Positions 36,144 through 43,327 of a stretch of DNA of 64,000 nucleotides are shown here, one piece after another. Both the position numbers and the translations under genes were made by a program. How positions within the stretch are numbered: the stretch's first letter is position 1; each line of letters starts with the position of its first letter. The stretch is from Burkholderiaceae bacterium (GTDB taxonomy: Bacteria; Pseudomonadota; Gammaproteobacteria; Burkholderiales; Burkholderiaceae_C): NCBI GenBank assembly GCA_024235895.1, contig JACKLM010000004.1:558001-622000 (forward strand). The letters are read 5' to 3'. The notes below the pieces were generated by a model. The model ran no database searches. It was not told the DNA's origin and saw only the letters and a program-made list of their open reading frames with translations.

Positions 36144-36632
36144 ATGAATCCCGAGGCTTGGCTGCAGTCGCTGCTGACGGCGCTCGCGCTGCCGGAGTAC
36201 GGGCTGAGCACCGTCTTCGTCGTCTCGCTGATCTCGGCCACGCTGCTGCCGATGGCCAGCGTCCCCGCGGTCTACGGGCTGGTCAAGCTCAACCCGGAGC
36301 TGTTCTGGCCGGCGCTGATCGTCGCCACCGCCGGCAACACGGCCGGTGGCGTCGTCACCTACTGGATGGGTTACGGCGCCGAGCGCGCCTACGAGAACCT
36401 GACCCATCGCCAGGCCGAAGGGCGCGCGCTGGCCTGGCTGCGCCGCTGGGGGCCGCCGGCCTGCCTGCTGGCCTGGCTGCCAGTGGTCGGCGACCCGATC
36501 TGTGGCGTCGCCGGCTGGCTGCGGCTGCCGTTCTGGCCGTGCACCGCCTACATGGCCATCGGCAAGTTCCTGCGCTACCTGTTCTACGTCGGCGGGCTTT
36601 GGTGGGCGGCACCGGGGGTCTGGACGCCCTGA
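36144..36632 (+). CDS. YqaA-like / SNARE-associated membrane protein
   Basis: This 162-residue polytopic protein resembles the YqaA branch of the DedA/VTT superfamily. It has VSLISATLLPMASVP, a helix followed by VATAGNTAGGVVTYWMGYGAE, and a conserved basic-aromatic segment LAWLRRWGPPACLLAWLPVVGDP, then a C-terminal hydrophobic stretch with GKFLRYLFYVGG. About four membrane segments are visible. The family is linked to lipid scramblase or flippase-like functions in DedA relatives, but this branch is uncharacterised. It is divergent from dusB and lies 128 bp before the carboxypeptidase gene. Confidence 0.85.
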   Translation: MNPEAWLQSLLTALALPEYGLSTVFVVSLISATLLPMASVPAVYGLVKLNPELFWPALIVATAGNTAGGVVTYWMGYGAERAYENLTHRQAEGRALAWLRRWGPPACLLAWLPVVGDPICGVAGWLRLPFWPCTAYMAIGKFLRYLFYVGGLWWAAPGVWTP

Positions 36633-36748
36633 CGGGCGTCGCGCCGCGCACGCCCCATCCCCCGTCGGGGTGATGACCGCGGCGCCTGCCGGCGGATTCC
36701 CCCCAAAGGCGCGATGAAGGCAGGGCCCGCTGCCGCGGCCGCCTCGGC

Positions 36749-36754
36749 TACAGT
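36749..36754 (+). promoter_or_regulatory. -10-like box (TACAGT) before the M32 carboxypeptidase
   Basis: TACAGT ends 6 nt before ATG 36761, in the same position relative to the start as the boxes before lpxC and the rhodanese gene. No Shine-Dalgarno sequence is visible. Confidence 0.3.
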
Positions 36755-36760
36755 GCCGCG

Positions 36761-38302
36761 ATGCAGATCGACACGACCCCTGCCACCGCCGAACGCGGCC
36801 GACCCGCGACCCCCGCCTACGACGCGCTGATCGAGCGCTACGCGCGAATGCATCGCCTGGCCCACCTGGGCTCGATCGCGGGCTGGGACCAGGCGGCGCT
36901 GATGCCGCCCAAGGGCAACGAGGCGCGCGCGGCGGCGCTGGCCGAGCTCGACGGGTTGCTGCACCGCATGGCGACCGAGACCGCGCTCGGCGAGCGGATC
37001 GAGCGTGCGGCCGACGAGCCGCTGGACGACCTGCAGCGCGCCAACCTGCGCGAGATGCGGCGTGCCTGGGTGCGCGAGACCGCGCTGCCCGACGGGCTGG
37101 TCGAGCGCCGGCGGCTCGCGGCCTCGCGCTGCGAGCACGCCTGGCGCCGCCAGCGGCCGGCCAACGACTGGGCCGGCTTCCTGGAGAACTTCCGCCCCGT
37201 GCTCGCGCTGGCGCGCGAGGAGGCCGCGTTGCTGGCCGAGCGCACCGGGCTGGCACGCTACGACGCGCTGATGGACTCCTACGAGCCGGGGATGACCAGC
37301 GCGGTCGTCGACCGAGTCTTCGGCGACATGCGCCAGTGGCTGCCGGGGCTGATCCGCGAGGTCGGCGAGCGGCAGGCCGCACGCGATGCCGCCGACCCCC
37401 CCGTCGACCCGGTGGGCCCGTTTCCGATCGATCGCCAGCGCGCGATGTGCGAGCGGTTGATGCGGCGCCTGGGCTTCGACTTCGACGCCGGCCGGCTGGA
37501 TGTGAGCGCCCACCCATTCTGCGGCGGCGTGCCCGAGGACGTCAGGCTGACGACGCGCTTCACGAGCGACGAGTTCCTCGGCTCGCTGATGGGCACGGTG
37601 CACGAGACCGGGCATGCGCGCTACGAGCAGAACCTTCCGCGCGAGTGGCTGGGCCAGCCGGTCGGGCAGGCGCGGTCGATGGCGTTCCACGAGAGCCAGA
37701 GCCTGGCGTTCGAGATGCAGCTCGGCGGCCACCCGGGATTCGCCGAGCTGCTGGCGCCACTGCTGCGCGAGGCCTTCGGCACGCAGCCGGCGTTCGAGCC
37801 GGTGCGGCTGCACCGGCGACTCACGCGCGTGCAGCGCGGGTTGATCCGGGTCGACGCCGACGAGGTCACCTACCCGGCGCACATCATCCTGCGCTACGAG
37901 ATCGAGCGCGCGCTGATCGAGGGCCGGATCGAGGCCGAGGACATCCCCGCGCTGTGGGACGCCAAGATGGACGAGCTGCTCGGGCTGGACACGCGCGGCA
38001 ACTACCGCGACGGTCCGATGCAGGACGTGCACTGGCCTGAGGGGCTGTTCGGCTACTTCCCCTGCTACACGCTCGGCGCGATGTACGCTGCGCAGTGGTT
38101 CGCCGCCATCCGCCGCGCGTTGCCCGACCTGGACGCGCGCATCGCGCACGGCGACCTGGCGCCGGTCTTCGACTGGCTGCACACGCACATCTGGTCGCAG
38201 GGCAGCCGCTGGACGACCGAGGAGCTGACGCGGCGCGCCAGCGGCGAGCCGCTGAACCCGGCGCACCTGCGCGCCCATCTTCAGCGCCGCTACCTGGGCT
38301 GA
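36761..38302 (+). CDS. Carboxypeptidase M32 (Taq type)
   Basis: M32 carboxypeptidases remove C-terminal residues with a broad specificity. The protein is 513 residues and mostly helical. The zinc site is H281-E-T-G-H285, in GTVHETGHARYEQ, with the downstream glutamate in HESQSLAFE. DVRLTTRF precedes it, and the C-terminal part has TYPAHIILRYEIERAL and GYFPCYTLGAMYAAQ, all typical. ATG at 36761 is preceded by a TACAGT box rather than a ribosome site. It is cytoplasmic by lack of a signal. Repeat copy B begins 38 bp after its stop. Confidence 0.93.
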   Translation: MQIDTTPATAERGRPATPAYDALIERYARMHRLAHLGSIAGWDQAALMPPKGNEARAAALAELDGLLHRMATETALGERIERAADEPLDDLQRANLREMRRAWVRETALPDGLVERRRLAASRCEHAWRRQRPANDWAGFLENFRPVLALAREEAALLAERTGLARYDALMDSYEPGMTSAVVDRVFGDMRQWLPGLIREVGERQAARDAADPPVDPVGPFPIDRQRAMCERLMRRLGFDFDAGRLDVSAHPFCGGVPEDVRLTTRFTSDEFLGSLMGTVHETGHARYEQNLPREWLGQPVGQARSMAFHESQSLAFEMQLGGHPGFAELLAPLLREAFGTQPAFEPVRLHRRLTRVQRGLIRVDADEVTYPAHIILRYEIERALIEGRIEAEDIPALWDAKMDELLGLDTRGNYRDGPMQDVHWPEGLFGYFPCYTLGAMYAAQWFAAIRRALPDLDARIAHGDLAPVFDWLHTHIWSQGSRWTTEELTRRASGEPLNPAHLRAHLQRRYLG

Positions 38303-38340
38303 CACCGGGCCGCGCAGGCCGGCAGCGTGGCGCCTCATGC

Positions 38341-38724
38341 GGGATCGCGTTCAAGCCTTCAACTTGCGCCCGCGGTCGAACGGCCGCGTACCGCCCGTTG
38401 TCGCCACGCGTCGGGGCCTGTCTTTCGTCTGCGTGCCATGACCGAGCGGGCCGAGGACGGCGGGTACCCTTGCCCTCCATGTCCCCCGCCATCGGCCTTC
38501 GGCCGCTGGCTCCTCCTCTACTTACGGTCAAGGGCACCCGCCGCCCTCGGCAGGCCGCGGAGTTGGTGTTCGACGGTCGAAGACCGTGGCGGAGGCAGGC
38601 CAAGGCCGGCAAGTCGAACGCCGGGACAGGCGAAGAACTGACTTCGACGAATGTCGGCAACGCGCCAACGACGGTCAATCCCCGCCAACCAAGTTCTTAT
38701 CGATCGGACGCAAACGCGTATCAG
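38341..38724 (+). repeat. Composite dispersed repeat, copy B (one hairpin, arms swapped)
   Basis: This fills most of the 459-bp gap between convergent genes. The left end, starting GGGATCGCGTTCAAGCC, is the reverse complement of the right arm of copies A and D. The right end, ending AAACGCGTATCAG, is the reverse complement of their left arm. The core keeps the same orientation as in A and D, so core and arms are inverted relative to each other. Hairpin 1 pairs 38450-38472 with 38529-38551. Hairpin 2 is cleanly missing: CCAAGGCCGGC at about 38600 joins directly to the sequence that follows it in other copies. Confidence 0.85.
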
Positions 38725-38761
38725 CCGGCCGCCGGTCGGCGCGGCGCCATTCTTCGGGCGC

Positions 38762-40030
38762 TCAGCCCGGCTGCGGCAGCACGGCCTCGAGGTCGTCGAG
38801 CACCGCGTCCAGCCGTCGCAGCGCGCGCGCGGCGCGCGTGGGCAGCGGGCGGCGCCGGCCGAGCAGGCTGCGCCGGGGGTCGTCGAGCACCGCGGCATCC
38901 AGCGCCAGGCCGTGGCGCGCCAGTGTCGCGTCGAGCACGCGACGCCGGCGCCGCAGGTCGTCCAGCGTGCGCTGGTAGGCGTGCTCGGCGAGCTGGCGCC
39001 GCTGCCGGTAGCCGAAGGTGTTGGCCAGGAACATCGTCGGATCCCGGTGGTCGGGCTCGAGCAGGACGATGTCGGTCGCCGGGAAGGTGGTCTCGTAGCG
39101 CTTGAGCCCCAGCTCGAGCCGGGAGTGGATCAGCGAGCGGAAGGTCTGCGACAGCACCACCGGCAGCCCGCCGACGACCAGGCGCGGGATCGGCGGCTCG
39201 CCGCTGCCCAGCACGCGATGGTGCTCGGAGTGGCTGGCGTCGAACGGCACCAGCGGGTTGAGCGCGACGATCAGGTCCAGCCCGAGGTCCAGCAGCACGC
39301 TGGCGTGCAGCGTCTTCTTCAGCGCGCCGTCGACATACCAGCGCGGGCCCTCGGGGCCGCTGATCGGCACCGGCGGGAACAACCCCGGCAGCGCGGCGCT
39401 GGCGGCCGCCGCCTGCGAGATCGGCACCGCGTCCCAGCCCGGCATTCCGAACGGGGCGGCGCGGCCGCTGTCCAGGTCGGTGGCAACCAGCACCAGGCGG
39501 TGCGCGAGCGCGCGAAAGTCGTTGCTGCGGCCGGGCTGCGACAGCACGTGACGCAGCTCGCGCTCGATCGCCGCGTGGTCGAACAGCCCGGTCGGCAGCG
39601 CGCGTCCCAGCCGCTCGGAGGCCGCGAGCCAGGTCTGCCCGCCGGTCAGCGCGCGCCAGGCGACCTGCAGCGCCAGGCCAGGAAGCGCCGCACCTCGACG
39701 CGCGAATTCGCGCCACGCCGGGTGCATGAAGGCGCCGGGCCGGATGCGGTCGCCCGCCGGCGCATCGTCCTCGATGAAGGCGCGGCACATCTGTCGCGGC
39801 GACATGCCGTTGGCCAGGCCGGCGGCCAGAAAGCCGCCCGCGGAAACGCCGACATAGCCCGACAGCGCGGCGAAGTCGACATCGGGCAGCGCGTCCTGCA
39901 ACGCGCACAGCGCGCCGATCTCGTAGATGGCCCCCAGCGGGCCTCCGCCGGCCAGCGCCAGCCCGATGCGCGGGCGGGCGCCGCCACGCCGGCGGCGACG
40001 GTCAGGCCGCAGCCTGCTTGCGCGCGGCAC
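38762..40030 (-). CDS. Patatin-like phospholipase
   Basis: Patatin-family acyl hydrolases use a Ser-Asp dyad. The oxyanion loop is ALAGGGPLGAIYEIGAL, the nucleophile elbow GVSAGGFLAAG and the aspartate motif YVDGAL. A basic N-terminus (RRRRRGG) precedes the domain. The C-terminal half contains helices and a very Arg-rich segment (RRRRRVLDA). The length is 422 residues. No ATG precedes the domain; GTG at 40030 is the likely start, overlapping the phasin gene by 29 nt. The overlap couples it to a polyhydroxyalkanoate granule protein, which hints at granule lipid or polymer metabolism. Confidence 0.85.
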   Translation of the reverse strand: MPRASRLRPDRRRRRGGARPRIGLALAGGGPLGAIYEIGALCALQDALPDVDFAALSGYVGVSAGGFLAAGLANGMSPRQMCRAFIEDDAPAGDRIRPGAFMHPAWREFARRGAALPGLALQVAWRALTGGQTWLAASERLGRALPTGLFDHAAIERELRHVLSQPGRSNDFRALAHRLVLVATDLDSGRAAPFGMPGWDAVPISQAAAASAALPGLFPPVPISGPEGPRWYVDGALKKTLHASVLLDLGLDLIVALNPLVPFDASHSEHHRVLGSGEPPIPRLVVGGLPVVLSQTFRSLIHSRLELGLKRYETTFPATDIVLLEPDHRDPTMFLANTFGYRQRRQLAEHAYQRTLDDLRRRRRVLDATLARHGLALDAAVLDDPRRSLLGRRRPLPTRAARALRRLDAVLDDLEAVLPQPG

Positions 40031-40565
40031 GCTTCACCGGCGCCTTGCGGGCCTTCAGCGGCGCGGCCTTCTTCGACGCGGCTTTCTTCGCCCCCGTCGC
40101 CTTCGATGCCACGGTGCGGCGCGGCGGCGCACCATCCTTGCCGAGCGCGGCAACCTGCGCCGACAAGGTGTCGATGCGCCTGACCAGCGCGTCGACGTCC
40201 TTGGCCGTGGGCACGCCGAGCTTGGCCAGCGCCTTGGCGGTGCGCTGCTCGAACAGCGTCTCGAGCTTGTCCCAGTTCTGCCCCGCCCGGGTCGTCACCG
40301 TCTCGGCCATCGCGCTCATGCGGCCGGTCACCTCGCTGATCTTGTCCTCGGCGAGCCCCTGCGTCTTCTTCTGCAGGCTCAGGCCCTCCTTGACCAGCGT
40401 CTCGAAGACCTTGCCACCCTCGGCCTGGGCCTTGGCGAAGGCGCCCATCCCGGCGAGCCAGATCTGCTGCGCCGAGTCCTTGACGGCGCCCGCGATGTGG
40501 CTGTCCAGCAGCGCGGCCGGCCCCGACTGCTTGCGCTGAGAGATGTTCTTGAGCTTCCTGACCAT
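40002..40565 (-). CDS. PhaF/PhaI-type phasin (polyhydroxyalkanoate granule protein)
   Basis: Phasins coat polyhydroxyalkanoate granules. Residues 1-110 are amphipathic helix with the family pattern DSAQQIWLAGMGAFAKAQAEGGK and a long coiled-coil stretch. Residues about 140-187 are a Lys/Ala-rich histone-like tail (KAASKKAAPLKARKAPVKRA in part), as in PhaF, which binds DNA and helps distribute granules at division. The length is 187 residues. An AGAGGA ribosome site and a TATATT -10 box upstream are visible. The gene overlaps the downstream patatin gene by 29 nt. Confidence 0.88.
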   Translation of the reverse strand: MVRKLKNISQRKQSGPAALLDSHIAGAVKDSAQQIWLAGMGAFAKAQAEGGKVFETLVKEGLSLQKKTQGLAEDKISEVTGRMSAMAETVTTRAGQNWDKLETLFEQRTAKALAKLGVPTAKDVDALVRRIDTLSAQVAALGKDGAPPRRTVASKATGAKKAASKKAAPLKARKAPVKRAARKQAAA

Positions 40566-40685
40566 GACGATCCTCTGTGGAGCGGCGCCTACCCTGTTGG
40601 CGCCCCGGTGCCAATATAGGCGCGCGGCCGGCAGCGCGCACCCCCTTCGGATAGTGAGCCGCGTCTATTCGACGCCGCCTCGCGG

Positions 40686-41780
40686 CTACACGTTGAAGAG
40701 GAAGTTCATGACGTCGCCGTCCTTGACGACGTAGTCCTTGCCCTCGGCGCGCATGCGGCCGGCGTCCTTCGCGCCCTGCTCGCCGCCGTAGGCGATGAAA
40801 TCGTCGAAGGCGATCGTCTGCGCGCGGATGAAGCCGCGCTCGAAGTCGGTGTGGATGACGCCGGCGGCCTGCGGGGCGGTCTCGCCGACATGGATCGTCC
40901 AGGCGCGGACTTCCTTGACCCCGGCGGTGAAGTAGGTCTGCAGCCCGAGCAGCCGGAAGGCGGCGCGGATCAGCCGGTTCAGGCCCGGCTCGTCCTGCCC
41001 CATCTCGGCCAGGAACAGCGTGCGGTCCTCGTCGGACATGTCGGCCAGCTCGGCCTCGGTCCTGGCGCAGATCGCGACCACCGGCGCGCCTTGCGCCGCC
41101 GCGTGCTCGCGCAGGCGGTCCAGCAGCGGGTTGGCCTCGAAGCCGTCCTCGGCGACGTTGGCGACGAACATCGCCGGCTTGGCGGTGATCAGGCACAGCG
41201 GCCGCAGCACCGCGAGCTCCTCCTTGCTGAACTCCAGGCTGCGCACCGGGCGCGCCTCGTCGAGCGCGGCGCGGCACTTGTCCAGCACGTCGACCAGCCG
41301 CTGCGCCTCCTTGTCCTGCCCGGCCTTGGCGAGCTTGGACTGGCGCGCCAAGGCCTTGTCCACGGTGGCCAGGTCGGCCAGGCACAGCTCGGTCTGGATG
41401 ACCTCGATGTCGGCCACCGGGTCGACCGTCCCGGCCACGTGGATCACGTTCGGATCCTCGAAGCAGCGCACGACGTTGACGATGGCGTCGGTCTCGCGGA
41501 TGTGGCTGAGAAACTGGTTGCCCAGCCCCTCGCCCTTGCTGGCGCCGGCGACGAGGCCGGCGATGTCGACGAACTCGACGATGGCCGGCACGATGCGCTC
41601 GGGCTCGACGATGGCCGCGAGCTGCGCGAGCCTCGGGTCGGGCAACTCGACGATGCCGACATTGGGCTCGATGGTGCAGAACGGATAGTTCTCGGCCGCG
41701 ATGCCGGCCTTGGTCAGCGCGTTGAAGAGGGTCGACTTGCCGACGTTGGGCAGGCCGACGATGCCGCACTTGAGGCTCAT
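40686..41780 (-). CDS. ychF: Redox-regulated ATPase YchF
   Basis: YchF is a universally conserved Obg-related P-loop protein that hydrolyses ATP and binds the ribosome. The P-loop is GIVGLPNVGKSTLFNAL, followed by DIAGLVAGASKGEGLGNQFLS (G3, shown in part) and the altered G4 motif that favours ATP. A TGS domain at the C-terminus has LQTYFTAGVKEVRAWTI and KDGDVMNFLFNV. The length is 364 residues. A TAGAAT box about 35 bp upstream of ATG 41780 is a likely promoter. Copy C of the composite repeat lies in the upstream gap. Confidence 0.96.
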   Translation of the reverse strand: MSLKCGIVGLPNVGKSTLFNALTKAGIAAENYPFCTIEPNVGIVELPDPRLAQLAAIVEPERIVPAIVEFVDIAGLVAGASKGEGLGNQFLSHIRETDAIVNVVRCFEDPNVIHVAGTVDPVADIEVIQTELCLADLATVDKALARQSKLAKAGQDKEAQRLVDVLDKCRAALDEARPVRSLEFSKEELAVLRPLCLITAKPAMFVANVAEDGFEANPLLDRLREHAAAQGAPVVAICARTEAELADMSDEDRTLFLAEMGQDEPGLNRLIRAAFRLLGLQTYFTAGVKEVRAWTIHVGETAPQAAGVIHTDFERGFIRAQTIAFDDFIAYGGEQGAKDAGRMRAEGKDYVVKDGDVMNFLFNV

Positions 41781-41930
41781 CGCAGGGCTTTCTCGCGGGG
41801 ACGGGGAAAGGCGCGAATTCTAGGAGGCCGCGGTGCTCCGGGATGGCCCCGTGTTCGGCCGTGAGGAGGCCTCTGGTACGGCACGCCGCTTGTTCGCCTG
41901 GCCCCTGTGCTCCCGGTGGCTGCCGCTGGC

Positions 41931-42295
41931 GGCCTGTTGCCGAGTGTTGTCGAAGTCAGTCCTTCGCTTCTCCTGGCGTTCGATGTGCCAGCGTGCCAAG
42001 GCCGGCGGGCACCCTCCCACTCCATGTCCCCCGGGCCGGGCTGCGCCCGCCCCTCCTCCTTGACTTCCGTGGGAGGGTGCCCGCCGACCTTGGCCTGCCG
42101 CTGCCCCGGTTTTCGACCGTCGAAAACCAACACGGTGGCCTGCCGAGGGCGGCGGGTGCCCTTGACCGTAAGTAAAGGAGGAGCCGGCGGCGCAGCCGAC
42201 GGCGGGGGACATGGAGGGCAAGGGTACCCGCCGCCCTCGGCCCGCCCGGTCCTGGCACGCGAATGAAGGCGACGCCCTGGCGAGCGGCAACGACC
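41931..42295 (-). repeat. Composite dispersed repeat, copy C (core only, inverted)
   Basis: This fills the 575-bp gap between folE2 and ychF. It is the core of the family in reverse orientation, bounded on both sides by the inner inverted repeat (GGCCTGTTGCCG at 41931-41942 and CGGCAACGACC at 42285-42295). Neither outer arm is present. Both hairpins are intact: 41996-42020 with 42069-42093, and 42142-42164 with 42219-42241. Outside it, 41781-41930 and 42296-42355 hold no gene, apart from the ychF promoter box. Confidence 0.85.
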
Positions 42296-42355
42296 GGCCG
42301 GCAGCGGAAAGGCCGCAAGCCCGCAGGTCGGCACGCTCCCTAGCCGCGCGCAGGT

Positions 42356-43156
42356 CTACGCGCGCTCGATGCGGGCGTAGGCGCTGTGGTTATGAATCGA
42401 CTCGAAGTTCTCGACCTCGACCGCGTAGCGCCCGATGCGCGGCTCGCGGTTCAGGCGCAGCGCGACGTCGCGCACCATGTCCTCGACGAACTTCGGGTTC
42501 TCGTAGGCGCGCTCGGTGACCCACTTCTCGTCGGCGCGCTTGAGCATCGGCCAGATCTCGCTCGACGCCTCGTCCTCGGCGAAGCGGACCAGCTCGTGCC
42601 ACTCCATCGGCTGCAGCAACTCGACGCGGATCGTCACCCGCGAGCGCTGGTTGTGCGCGCCGTAGTCGGAGATCTCCTTCGAGCACGGGCACAGGCTCTT
42701 GACCGGTACCGCGACCTCGGCCCACAACGTGGTCGCGCCGGCGCGCGTCTCGGCGATCCAGCGACCCTGGTAGTCGAGCAGGCTGGCCAGCCCCGACACC
42801 GGCGCGCGCTTGCGCAGGAAGAAGGTGAACGCGGCCTCGACGCGGCCCTCGTCGGCGTGCAGCCGCTGCAGCATCTCGGCGTGGCGTGCGCGCAGCGTCG
42901 CGGCGTCCAGCACCGCGCCGTCGGTGGCCAGCGCGTCCAGCCAGGCGACGAAGCGCGACATGTGCGTGCCCTTGCGCTCGGCCGGCAGCGCCACGTCCAG
43001 CGCCCACTCGGCGGTCGTCGTCTGCACGGCGCCGGCCACGCGCAGCGCCAGCGGGTAGCGAACGCTGCCGACCCCGACGCGCTGGATCGGCAGGTGCCGC
43101 TCGTCGCGCTCGCTCTGGGTGTCGGGGATGTGCAGGGCGTCGGTCAGGTTGGTCAT
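42356..43156 (-). CDS. folE2: GTP cyclohydrolase FolE2 (type IB)
   Basis: FolE2 converts GTP to dihydroneopterin triphosphate for folate synthesis and can use metals other than zinc. The catalytic region VKSLCPCSKEISDYGAHNQRS (in part) carries the active-site Cys. Other conserved stretches are RVGVGSVRYPL, KGTHMSRF and ENPKFVEDMVRDVA. The length is 266 residues. ATG at 43156 gives the usual MTNLTDALHIPD start. It lies downstream of dxs on the same strand, 171 bp away. I see no zinc-responsive operator. Confidence 0.95.
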   Translation of the reverse strand: MTNLTDALHIPDTQSERDERHLPIQRVGVGSVRYPLALRVAGAVQTTTAEWALDVALPAERKGTHMSRFVAWLDALATDGAVLDAATLRARHAEMLQRLHADEGRVEAAFTFFLRKRAPVSGLASLLDYQGRWIAETRAGATTLWAEVAVPVKSLCPCSKEISDYGAHNQRSRVTIRVELLQPMEWHELVRFAEDEASSEIWPMLKRADEKWVTERAYENPKFVEDMVRDVALRLNREPRIGRYAVEVENFESIHNHSAYARIERA

Positions 43157-43327
43157 CGTGGTCGCCGCCGCGGCGTGCCGCGGCCGGGTGCGTGACGGCG
43201 GGGCGGCCGCGGTTCGATCAGGCCGAAGCATGACACCGGCGCGCCGACCCTGCCGTCGCCCGGGCGTCACGACAGCGTTCGCCGCGGCCGAACGACGCAT
43301 GCGCGGGCACCGGGCCCTGCGGCGCGC

